5,456 bases of DNA from NCBI GenBank assembly GCA_946479015.1, contig CAMLEQ010000281.1, positions 1 to 5,456 on the forward strand. Direction: 5' to 3'. Below, piece after piece: positions 1-4,927 of this stretch. The notes under the pieces are model-generated. The model was not told the origin of the DNA. It was given only the letters and a program-made list of their open reading frames with translations, and ran no database searches. Each line of letters opens with the position of its first letter. The first letter of the stretch is position 1. The position numbers were made by a program, and so were the translations under genes. Origin of the DNA: an uncultured Gemmatimonadota bacterium. GTDB lineage: Bacteria > Gemmatimonadota > Gemmatimonadetes > Gemmatimonadales > Gemmatimonadaceae.

Positions 1-399
1 TGGGCGTCGCGTGCGTGCTGCTCTGGGCCGCGTGGGCGATGCTCGGCCGCGATCCGTTCCGGTAGCGCCCCGAGCCGCACGCGCGAGCCGCCGTGCCAGC
101 GGACTGCCGAGGACCTTGGCGACGCGCTCGGCGTCGGTGAGGGGCGCGACCGGGCGCTGACGCCGGCGCGCGGCGAGCTGCTCGCGGGCGGCGAGGCACG
201 CCGCGGGGATCCCGCGCGGCCGGTGCCCGAGCGGCACGAAAGAGGGCAGGGCGCGCGGCGCATCGGGGTCGGGCGTGGTCGCGCCGCGGGTGGTGCCGCA
301 GTGGGGGCACGCCGAACGCCCGTCGGCTAGCCAGGCGCCGCACGCAAGGTTGCCACAGCGCCAGAGGGGCGCGGAGCGGAGCGGTGCGCGCGTCGTCAT
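1..399 (-). CDS. Zinc-ribbon hypothetical protein (partial, open at left edge)
   Basis: An ATG at 399 overlaps the stop of the metallophosphoesterase gene as ATGA, and the frame stays open to base 1 (133 codons, no stop). The N-terminal part carries four cysteines spaced like a zinc ribbon: C15 and C20 (CGNLAC), then C31 and C34 (CPHC). The rest is rich in Ala, Arg and Pro, with a possible helix at about residues 66-110 (LTDAERVAKVLGSPLARRL). There is no clear Shine-Dalgarno, so translation probably relies on coupling to the gene before it. From about residue 110 the codon third positions lose their GC bias and the translation becomes an Arg/Thr/Pro-rich string. The true 3' end is therefore uncertain: the gene may be frameshifted here or overlap a convergent gene. 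A metal-binding or nucleic-acid-binding role is inferred from the ribbon only. Confidence 0.6.
   Translation of the reverse strand, partial: MTTRAPLRSAPLWRCGNLACGAWLADGRSACPHCGTTRGATTPDPDAPRALPSFVPLGHRPRGIPAACLAAREQLAARRRQRPVAPLTDAERVAKVLGSPLARRLARAARGATGTDRGRASPTRPRAARTRRP
3..65 (+). CDS. Possible 3' end of a plus-strand hydrophobic protein (partial)
   Basis: Reading plus frame 3 from the left edge gives about 20 residues ending at a TAG at 63-65. The peptide contains VACVLLWAAWAML and ends GRDPFR, which looks like a C-terminal transmembrane segment followed by a short polar tail. All but one of its twenty sense codons end in G or C, as expected for a real gene at this GC content, whereas the minus-strand frame of the zinc-ribbon gene has poor third-position GC here. 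It would run convergently to the rest of the window. The fragment is too short to identify, and it could be a chance reading. Confidence 0.35.
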   Translation, partial: GVACVLLWAAWAMLGRDPFR

Positions 400-1799
400 G
401 CGGCCGCCCAGGCGCTCAGGTCCGCCGGCACGTCGGCGAAAAGGTGCGCGCGGAGGCCGCCCGAGAACCGCCAGAGGAACGCCTCGGCACCGCGGACGCT
501 CCCCACCCAGCCGTGCCGGAAATGGTAGGCATCGGTCGCGGTGACCGCGCGAAGCCTCCGGACCGTCACGCCGGTCTGCTCGTCGACCGAGAGCGGCTCC
601 CGCTTTTCCTGCTTGTGGAGATGGCCCAAGTGCCACTCGCGGTGCGTCGTCTCCGCCCAGAGCTGGGGCTCCTCGCTCGGCATGAGCTTCACCAGCCGGT
701 CGTTGGGGATGTCCTTCCCGTGCTCGAAGCCGATCAAGTTCCGGCCGTAGCGAGAGTACTTCCGGAGCTTGGGGCCGTTGTCGACGGTGACGCGCCCGTC
801 GCCCGCGAACTCTGCCTCGAGCACCTCGCCCAAGTGGAACGCGATCACCTGGTCGTGGTTGCCGGGCACGATCGGCACGAGCACGGGCGCGACGCGCGCG
901 CACTCGGTGATCATCCACGAGGCAAGCGCGCGCCCCTTCCGGAACATCTTGTGGTAGCGCGTGTCGCGGTCCTGCGGCGTGCCGCCGGTGGTCGCGCCGG
1001 CGAGGTTGTCGTAGTGAAAGAAATCGTTCCCGAGCGGCAAGAGCACGCGGTCGATCGGATAGCGGTCGGCCTGCGCGAGGAGATCCTCGACCACGGCGCG
1101 CGCCGCCGCCTCGGCGAGCCGGGAGTCGTAGTCGGTGCCCGTCTCCTCGCCCCACCCGAGCTTCCCGAGGTGGAGGTCGAAGAGGCAGACCTCGAGCTGG
1201 TAGCGCTCCTCGTCGCGCGAGCGCGCGGGTGCCGGGCCCCGGGGCGCGGCGCGGCGCGCGGTCTCCGCGCGGATGTCGCCGAGGAGCGCCTCGCGCAGCT
1301 CCGCGAGCGTGGCCGCGCTCCCCTTGGGTCGGAGCCAGGCTTTCACCTGCCAGAGGGGGCGGACGATCACGTCGGTGTGCTGCGCCGAGCCAGCCGGCGT
1401 CTTCGTCGTCGTCTTCTCGCTCGCACCCATCTCCCACGTGTTGATGACGTGGCGCTCGACCTCCCAGACGGTGAGATCCACCCGCGCGGCGGCGAGGAGC
1501 TGCTCGAGCGTGGTAATGCGCGTCCCGGCCGTGGACTCCAGCACGAGCGTGCCGTCCGCGTGGTCGATCGAGACGGCGGCGTCGCGCGCGGGACCCGGCG
1601 GCGACGGTGGGGCTGGCGGGGCCGGCGCGCCCGACGCGCCAGCCCCGATCGGGAAGCCGCACTCGCCGGCCTTGTTGGCGACCGAGCTGTAGCTGCGGCC
1701 CATCTCCTGGGCGATGGCGAAGAGCGTCCTCCCCTCGGCGCGGAGCTGCTGGAGCCGTGCGAGGTCCGCCGGAGTCCATGGCCGGTAAGCGCGGCTCAT
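396..1799 (-). CDS. Phage-type metallophosphoesterase with N-terminal helix-turn-helix domain
   Basis: A 467-residue protein of the calcineurin-like metallophosphoesterase superfamily, which uses two metal ions to hydrolyse phosphoesters. Motifs in order: DLH within FDLHLGK (208-213), GND (257-259), GNHD (313-316), EHGKD (359-363) and GHLH (392-395). These cover the metal ligands of the fold; motif II is GND rather than GD. Residues 6-50 (WTPADLARLQQLRAEG, then IAQEMGRSYSSVANK) form a Myb/SANT- or GcrA-like helix-turn-helix, suggesting DNA binding. An Ala/Pro-rich linker (54-71) joins it to a middle domain (84-160) and then the catalytic domain. The ATG at 1799 is chosen because it overlaps the preceding stop as ATGA and opens directly into the HTH; the frame remains open further upstream, but that stretch lies across the DUF4406 gene and looks like shadow sequence. 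The substrate is unknown: nucleic acid, nucleotide and protein phosphate are all possible. Confidence 0.9.
   Translation of the reverse strand: MSRAYRPWTPADLARLQQLRAEGRTLFAIAQEMGRSYSSVANKAGECGFPIGAGASGAPAPPAPPSPPGPARDAAVSIDHADGTLVLESTAGTRITTLEQLLAAARVDLTVWEVERHVINTWEMGASEKTTTKTPAGSAQHTDVIVRPLWQVKAWLRPKGSAATLAELREALLGDIRAETARRAAPRGPAPARSRDEERYQLEVCLFDLHLGKLGWGEETGTDYDSRLAEAAARAVVEDLLAQADRYPIDRVLLPLGNDFFHYDNLAGATTGGTPQDRDTRYHKMFRKGRALASWMITECARVAPVLVPIVPGNHDQVIAFHLGEVLEAEFAGDGRVTVDNGPKLRKYSRYGRNLIGFEHGKDIPNDRLVKLMPSEEPQLWAETTHREWHLGHLHKQEKREPLSVDEQTGVTVRRLRAVTATDAYHFRHGWVGSVRGAEAFLWRFSGGLRAHLFADVPADLSAWAAA
1609..1646. repeat. Inverted repeat, 10-bp arms, in the linker of the metallophosphoesterase gene
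   Basis: The arms GGGGCTGGCG (1609-1618) and CGCCAGCCCC (1637-1646) are perfect complements around an 18-nt GC-rich loop. They lie in the codons for the Ala/Pro/Gly linker between the HTH and the enzyme domain. Such repeats arise easily from repetitive Ala/Pro codons at high GC, so no function is claimed. The transcript could nevertheless form a strong hairpin here. Confidence 0.6.
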
Positions 1800-2458
1800 G
1801 GGATGCCCTGGCGCTCGGCCACCATGTGGGCGCATTCCGCGTAGCCCGCGAGGTCCGTCAGGTTGTCCTTCTTGTGCTTGTTCACCTCGCGGCTGATCTT
1901 CACCGCCGCCATCATGAGGCAGCAGAGCCGGGGATCGATGTCGGGGAGCCCGAGGATCGCGCCCCAGAGGCGCCCGGTGCGCGTGTAGTCGTCGATCGGG
2001 TGACCGTAGTCGGCGCCGCGATCGCCGTGGACCAGGCGCTGCGCTTCCTCGAGCGCGCTCTCGCCCGCGCACGTGATGGAGAGCCCGACCGCGAGGCGGA
2101 GCGGCTCGAACGTGGCGGCGTCGCGGATCTCCTTGCCGACATTCATGGCCAGCAGGATCTCCGCGCGCGCCCCCTTCGACTTCTCCCACCCCGGCAGGAG
2201 CGCCATGAGGTCGGCGCGCATCAGCGCCGCCACGTCCTCGGCGAGCATCTCGGCGACGAGCGGGTCGCCCCAGTCGCAGCGGTCGGTGTGCGGGTCGAAC
2301 GCGCGCCCGTGGTGCCGCCGCCACACGCGGCTACTCGCGTCGAAGGGCGTCTCCACCTCGTAGCCCGCATCGTCCCACTTCGCGGCGGCGTAGACGAAGG
2401 CGGCATGGTTGTACGCTGGGTGGCCGGTCATCGGGCCGGCGATGTACACACGCGTCAT
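1796..2458 (-). CDS. DUF4406 (deoxyribosyltransferase-like) fused to DUF6378 (MazG-like)
   Basis: A 220-residue two-domain protein. Residues 1 to about 125 match DUF4406, related to nucleoside 2-deoxyribosyltransferases and deoxynucleotide N-hydrolases: YIAGPMTG at 5-12 (nucleotide-binding turn), a RADLMALLPGW strand (81-91) and SKGARAE (94-100), whose E100 sits where the family's catalytic glutamate is expected. Residues about 134-216 match DUF6378, a MazG-like all-alpha domain seen in phages: EEAQRLVHGDR (137-147), DYGHP (150-154), KISRE (187-191) and DNLTDLAGYAEC (198-209), with acidic residues E138, E191, D198 and D202 as candidate metal ligands. The combination suggests processing or clean-up of deoxynucleotides in the cytoplasm of the infected cell; no substrate has been shown. 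The start overlaps the preceding stop (ATGA, 2458-2455), and its own stop overlaps the start of the metallophosphoesterase. A loose GAGCGAGG lies upstream of the ATG. Confidence 0.88.
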   Translation of the reverse strand: MTRVYIAGPMTGHPAYNHAAFVYAAAKWDDAGYEVETPFDASSRVWRRHHGRAFDPHTDRCDWGDPLVAEMLAEDVAALMRADLMALLPGWEKSKGARAEILLAMNVGKEIRDAATFEPLRLAVGLSITCAGESALEEAQRLVHGDRGADYGHPIDDYTRTGRLWGAILGLPDIDPRLCCLMMAAVKISREVNKHKKDNLTDLAGYAECAHMVAERQGIP

Positions 2459-2673
2459 ACGCGGCCTCGCTCTTCGACGGTGACGGTGAATCCCACAGCA
2501 GGCGCCCCGAACTGCACGAGCCGGCGGACGAGCCCCCAGAACTCGCGCGGCAGATGCAGCGTGCCGAGGCAGTCGAGCGTCTCGTCCAGCGCGCGCGGCG
2601 CGTACACCTTCACGCGCACGCTGTCGTGCTGCATCGCCGAGGCGCGGAGATGGAGCGCGGGGCGGAGTCTCAC
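2455..2673 (-). CDS. Small hypothetical protein, 72 residues
   Basis: No family recognised. I choose the GTG at 2673 because it overlaps the stop of the spanin-like gene as GTGA, the junction style of this operon, and because its extra residues (RLRPALHLRASA) continue smoothly into the rest. An internal ATG at 2634 would give 59 residues (MQHDSVRVKVYAPRAL) and cannot be excluded; neither has a good Shine-Dalgarno. The protein alternates short strands (SVRVKVYA, AVGFTVTVEE) with a basic-aromatic helix (REFWGLVRRLVQFG), which suggests a small alpha/beta fold. There is no signal peptide, membrane segment or cysteine cluster. It overlaps the DUF4406-DUF6378 gene by ATGA and is presumably co-translated with it. 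Confidence 0.65.
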   Translation of the reverse strand: MRLRPALHLRASAMQHDSVRVKVYAPRALDETLDCLGTLHLPREFWGLVRRLVQFGAPAVGFTVTVEERGRV

Positions 2674-3326
2674 GGCCACACCCGGACGGTGAACCCGAGC
2701 TGCACGCCGCGCTCGAGCTGCCAGCGCTCGGCGACCTGGCCCGGCGCCACGACGGCGGGGACGCGCGCGAGCGTGAAGCCGTAGCCGGTCGTCACGCCGA
2801 AGCGCGACCAGAACGTCGGCCGCTCCGCCATCGCCGCGCGGGAGAGCGCCACGGCGGAGTCGGCGCGCGCGTGCTCGGCGGCGATGAGCGCCGAGTCGGT
2901 CGCGACGATCGCGCGGAGCGCGGCGTTCATGGCGCGCTCGCTCTCCAGCGCGGAGATCACCTCGACGGGGATCTCCACGACGCGCGGCGTCAGGGGAGAT
3001 GTAAAGTCCGACTTTACATCCGGTGCGCGTGGCGTGATCCGCACGTGGGCGGAGTCCACCACCTCGACCGTGGGTTGCGCGGCCTGGCGCTGCTCGAGGA
3101 GCGCGAGTGTCGCGCGCTGGACGGCAAGCACGCGGCGCAGCGAGTCCTCGCGCATCGCCGCAGCATCGAGCGCGCGCTGCAGGGCCGTCTCGCGGCCCGG
3201 CGCGGGCTGCACCGAATGGCGTCCCCACGCGTAGCCCGCACCGACCGCGCACGCGAGGACGATCACGGCGGCGAGGCCGAGCTCGACGGCCCGCTTGAGA
3301 GAGGCGACCCAGGGAAGCGTCAGCAC
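2670..3326 (-). CDS. Rz/i-spanin-like membrane-anchored protein
   Basis: A 218-residue protein with a short N-terminus, one transmembrane helix (about 16-33, LGLAAVIVLACAVGAG) and a long, mostly helical periplasmic-type region. Helices at 45-84 (ETALQRALDAAAMREDSLRR) and about 120-168 are Ala/Arg/Glu-rich and coiled-coil-prone, separated by a loop with strands (PTVEVVDSAHVRITPR). The C-terminus (171-218) is aromatic and strand-rich, ending GVQLGFTVRVWP. This is the layout of phage inner-membrane spanins (Rz), which link to an outer-membrane partner and help break the outer membrane at lysis, although the beta-rich tail is unusual for classical Rz. The GTG at 3326 has GGAGG 4 nt upstream and overlaps the previous gene by 7 nt. 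No separate Rz1-like lipoprotein with a lipobox was found. Residues 103-110 (DVKSDFTS) are encoded by an AT-rich palindrome. A generic tethered coiled-coil phage protein is the main alternative. Confidence 0.65.
   Translation of the reverse strand: MLTLPWVASLKRAVELGLAAVIVLACAVGAGYAWGRHSVQPAPGRETALQRALDAAAMREDSLRRVLAVQRATLALLEQRQAAQPTVEVVDSAHVRITPRAPDVKSDFTSPLTPRVVEIPVEVISALESERAMNAALRAIVATDSALIAAEHARADSAVALSRAAMAERPTFWSRFGVTTGYGFTLARVPAVVAPGQVAERWQLERGVQLGFTVRVWP
2998..3020. repeat. Perfect AT-rich 23-bp palindrome inside the spanin-like gene
   Basis: The arms GATGTAAAGTC (2998-3008) and GACTTTACATC (3010-3020) are exact reverse complements around a single C at 3009. The arms are about 64% A+T in a window that is about 70% G+C. 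The element keeps the frame open and encodes DVKSDFT on the minus strand, and near-identical residues on the plus strand because of its symmetry. It could be a small inserted palindromic element, a protein-binding operator or a transcript hairpin. Which of these is not decidable from one copy. Confidence 0.9.
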
Positions 3327-3538
3327 GCGCCCTCCAGTGAGCGCAGAATGCCCAGGACGCGATCATACTTCGCGACGATGCGCCGATGCTCGGCGGCGTC
3401 GTCCCAGTCGCCCGTCGCGACGTACTGGCGCTCGATCTCGGGGTGCCGCTCGAAGTGCTCGGCCCACTGGAGATGCGTGCGCCGCATGAACTCCATGTCC
3501 GCGATCGCGGTGGTGAGATCGGCCGGAGTGTGTGTCAC
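3320..3538 (-). CDS. Small helical hypothetical protein, 72 residues
   Basis: No family recognised. The GTG at 3538 overlaps the stop of the DUF6527-like gene as GTGA; upstream of it the same frame turns into Arg-rich shadow sequence. An internal ATG (MEFMRRTHLQW) is a possible later start. The protein is charged and looks almost wholly helical, with LTTAIADMEFMRRTHLQWAE (8-27), HPEIERQYV (32-40) and DDAAEHRRIVAKYDRVLGIL (46-65), and the single cysteine is the last residue. There is no membrane segment or signal peptide. Size and position suit the small accessory proteins found between phage lysis genes, but no role can be assigned. Confidence 0.75.
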   Translation of the reverse strand: MTHTPADLTTAIADMEFMRRTHLQWAEHFERHPEIERQYVATGDWDDAAEHRRIVAKYDRVLGILRSLEGAC

Positions 3539-3810
3539 ACGCCCACCAGCTTCCCGGCGCGCACGTAGCCGTGCCACTCGCAGCCGTGGCACAGGATGGA
3601 CGGCGAGAGCGTCGGCGCCTGGACGTTGCCGTCCCAACTCCACCCTCGATTGTGCGGCGGGTTCGCGTTCGGCTTGATGGGCACCACGCAGCGCCCCTTC
3701 CCGCGCGGGCACGTGAAGAAGCAGTAGTGCCCGTTCGACTCGCCGGACGGGCCGTTCATCTCTCGAACCACCACCTCGCCGGGCTCTGTGGGGTAGCCGT
3801 TCGCGTCCAT
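3535..3810 (-). CDS. DUF6527-like small cysteine-rich protein
   Basis: A 91-residue protein resembling a family of small phage proteins (DUF6527-like) whose hallmark is a cysteine-bearing strand followed by W-x-W-x-G-N, P-T-x-x-P-S and a further Cys/His group. Here these are HYCFFTCPRGKGRC (28-41), WSWDGNVQAPTLSPSILC (57-74) and C77/H80 (HGCEWHGYV). The cysteines C30, C34, C41, C74 and C77 with H80 could hold a structural metal ion. The biochemical role of this family is unknown to me. The ATG at 3810 is preferred over the in-frame GTG at 3816 because AGGAG (3820-3816) lies 5 nt before the ATG and overlaps the GTG. The start shares one base with the preceding stop (TAATG). Confidence 0.75.
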   Translation of the reverse strand: MDANGYPTEPGEVVVREMNGPSGESNGHYCFFTCPRGKGRCVVPIKPNANPPHNRGWSWDGNVQAPTLSPSILCHGCEWHGYVRAGKLVGV

Positions 3811-4037
3811 TAGCACTCCTCATCGGTGTCTGCGGCCGTCGCGTCGCCCATGAGCCGCCGGATCTCGTCGTCGCGGTCCTGGCGTTCCTTCCACGCGGCG
3901 TAGTTGGTGGGGTAGATCTCCAGCGATCCCAGCTCGGGGTGCGCGCCGTCGCCCCGCCACGCCGAGTCGTCGCTCCGGATCTCGGCGGGCGGGGACGGGA
4001 GCCACGGCTCCTCGTCGGGACGTGGCTCGTCGGGCAT
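3810..4037 (-). CDS. Small acidic hypothetical protein, 75 residues
   Basis: No family recognised. The N-terminal half is Pro/Asp/Glu-rich and probably disordered (MPDEPRPDEEPWLPSPPAE), with tryptophans at the edges. The second half has one likely helix (YAAWKERQDRDDEIRRLMGD), and the tail is very acidic (DTDEEC). The ATG at 4037 follows the holin-like stop after 3 nt, with no obvious Shine-Dalgarno, so it probably depends on translation of the gene before it. Third-position GC bias fits this frame. No signal peptide or membrane segment. Confidence 0.72.
   Translation of the reverse strand: MPDEPRPDEEPWLPSPPAEIRSDDSAWRGDGAHPELGSLEIYPTNYAAWKERQDRDDEIRRLMGDATAADTDEEC
3816..3820 (-). promoter_or_regulatory. 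Shine-Dalgarno AGGAG of the DUF6527-like gene
   Basis: AGGAG reads on the minus strand from 3820 to 3816, followed by TGCTA and the ATG at 3810. It lies inside the last codons of the preceding gene and decides the start, because the upstream in-frame GTG begins within it. It is one of the few strong ribosome-binding sites in an otherwise stop/start-coupled operon. Confidence 0.8.
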
Positions 4038-4040
4038 GGG

Positions 4041-4484
4041 TCAGGCGGGGACGGCGCCGACCTTCGCCTTCAGCCACGCGGTCACGCGCGAGATCATGCC
4101 GTGGAATCCCCACATCGCGACCGTGGTGAGCGCGCCGGTGATGAATACGGGACCGACCGCCGAGAGGTCGCCGGGGAGCTCGATGCCGTACTTGGCCTTC
4201 ACGACCGGTGCGAGCGCCTGCCACGCGAAGTTGGCGGCGGCGGTGATCGCCATGTGCCAGGGGGCGCCCAGCTTGTCGAGCGGCGAGACCGCTTTCTTGA
4301 TCACCTGGTAGATCGTGCTCCCGGCCGCGCTGAACGCGAGCGCCACGATGCCGGCGAGCGAGGTGGCGATGGGGAGCTGCGCGCTGGAATCGCTCACCAC
4401 CTGCGCCGCGAGATGCGGCGCGGCGGTGATGAGGGCGGTGAGGATCAGCGCGACGAGCGTGAGAATCGGGACGAGTCGTCTCAT
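4041..4484 (-). CDS. Putative holin-like hydrophobic membrane protein
   Basis: A 147-residue protein with an N-terminal signal-like helix (MRRLVPILTLVALILTALIT, with a possible cleavage after LAA at 25-27) and further hydrophobic stretches at about 38-57 (LPIATSLAGIVALAFSAAG), 76-95 (a weak one, HMAITAAANFAWQALAP) and 108-130 (AVGPVFITGALTTVAMWGFH). The C-terminus is short and basic (AWLKAKVGAVPA). Size, multiple membrane spans, a Lys-rich tail and the nearby Rz-like gene fit a phage holin, which permeabilises the inner membrane to start lysis, but no named holin family is recognised. The ATG at 4484 is chosen for GGAGAG (4494-4489) just upstream and for the basic start MRR. In-frame ATGs at 4496 and 4535 (the latter overlapping the previous stop as TGATG) would add 4 or 17 residues. 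Confidence 0.6.
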   Translation of the reverse strand: MRRLVPILTLVALILTALITAAPHLAAQVVSDSSAQLPIATSLAGIVALAFSAAGSTIYQVIKKAVSPLDKLGAPWHMAITAAANFAWQALAPVVKAKYGIELPGDLSAVGPVFITGALTTVAMWGFHGMISRVTAWLKAKVGAVPA

Positions 4485-4488
4485 GGTT

Positions 4489-4494
4489 CTCTCC
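4489..4494 (-). promoter_or_regulatory. Shine-Dalgarno GGAGAG of the holin-like gene
   Basis: GGAGAG reads on the minus strand from 4494 to 4489, with AACC before the ATG at 4484. It favours this start over the ATG at 4496, whose own GG overlaps the signal, and over the ATG at 4535. Confidence 0.65.
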
Positions 4495-4504
4495 ATGGAG
4501 TGAA

Positions 4505-4520
4505 GGGGCGTCAGTGCCCC
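4505..4520. repeat. Short GC hairpin in the only intergenic gap
   Basis: GGGGC (4505-4509) and GCCCC (4516-4520) form a 5-bp stem, extendable by a G-T pair, with a tiny loop. It lies in the 50-nt gap between the kinase-like gene and the holin-like gene. No T run follows on either strand, so it is not a standard intrinsic terminator. It could tune read-through or RNA stability upstream of the holin-like gene. Confidence 0.5.
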
Positions 4521-4534
4521 GGGGAACAGCAGCA

Positions 4535-4927
4535 TCAATCGCCGTAGTCCACCGCGACGATGCGGCCGGCGTATACGCCGAAGCTGTCGGGCTTCGCCTC
4601 GGCGGGCACCGCGTAATCGCCGCTCCGGTCGAACGCCTGGCGGTCGAACCGCACCCACTCCGCTGGCGTCAGCTCGCGCGCGCGCCGCATCACGAGGAGC
4701 CATCCGCCGGGCGCGGCCCACACGATCGGGCAGAGGCGCGGATCGTTGTTCCGCCGCCAGTCCATCTCGTTCATGTTGCAGAGCAGGCCGCGCAGGAACG
4801 GCCGCCACCCATACCGCAGCGTCGGCACCTTCAAGGCGAGGCCACCGACGAGCAGCACGGTGCGCGAGCATCCGGAGCGCACCCGCCGGACGCGAGGCTC
4901 GCGAGCGGGAAGGACGGCGGTCGTCAT
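4535..4927 (-). CDS. Compact protein-kinase-like fold protein, probably catalytically degenerate
   Basis: A 130-residue protein whose landmarks follow the order of a protein kinase: strands around 22-33 ending in LALKVP, with K33 as the beta-3 lysine; NMNEMDW (51-57), with E54 as the helix-C glutamate; a hinge-like GGWLLVMRRAREL (74-86); a catalytic-loop-like EAKPDSFGV (110-118), where HRD-x-KPxN would be expected; and AVDYGD (125-130) in the place of DFG, at the very C-terminus. The catalytic aspartate position reads Glu (E110) and the asparagine reads Ser (S115), and everything after DFG (activation segment and C-lobe) is absent. This suggests a pseudokinase or nucleotide-binding relic rather than an active kinase. 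The ATG at 4927 overlaps the previous stop (ATGA). Fold assignment is by motif order only; a family of unknown function is the alternative. Confidence 0.6.
   Translation of the reverse strand: MTTAVLPAREPRVRRVRSGCSRTVLLVGGLALKVPTLRYGWRPFLRGLLCNMNEMDWRRNNDPRLCPIVWAAPGGWLLVMRRARELTPAEWVRFDRQAFDRSGDYAVPAEAKPDSFGVYAGRIVAVDYGD

Noticed and set aside
384..1844. Long plus-strand open frame of 486 codons
   Set aside because: It is antisense to the metallophosphoesterase, which has all its motifs; the product is Arg/Glu/Leu-rich low-complexity shadow typical of high-GC DNA.
1800..2324. Upstream extension of the metallophosphoesterase frame to give 642 residues
   Set aside because: The extension is Arg/Pro/Ala-rich and lies across the DUF4406-DUF6378 gene in another frame; the ATG at 1799 with ATGA overlap opens straight into the HTH.
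1607..2692. Plus-strand open frame of 361 codons
   Set aside because: It is antisense to the well-supported DUF4406-DUF6378 gene and has no recognisable domain.
2674..3366. Longer minus-strand frame covering the spanin-like gene
   Set aside because: It is very Arg/Ala-rich across the better-supported spanin-like frame; only its last part (2455-2673) is taken as a gene.
3539..3823. Upstream extension of the 72-residue helical protein
   Set aside because: It lies across the DUF6527-like gene and reads as Arg-rich shadow until the GTG at 3538.
4505..4520. Hairpin as a rho-independent terminator
   Set aside because: The stem is only 5-6 bp and no T run follows on either strand; it also lies between genes that otherwise look co-transcribed.
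3939..4547. Plus-strand open frame of 202 codons
   Set aside because: It is antisense to the holin-like gene, highly charged and without motifs.
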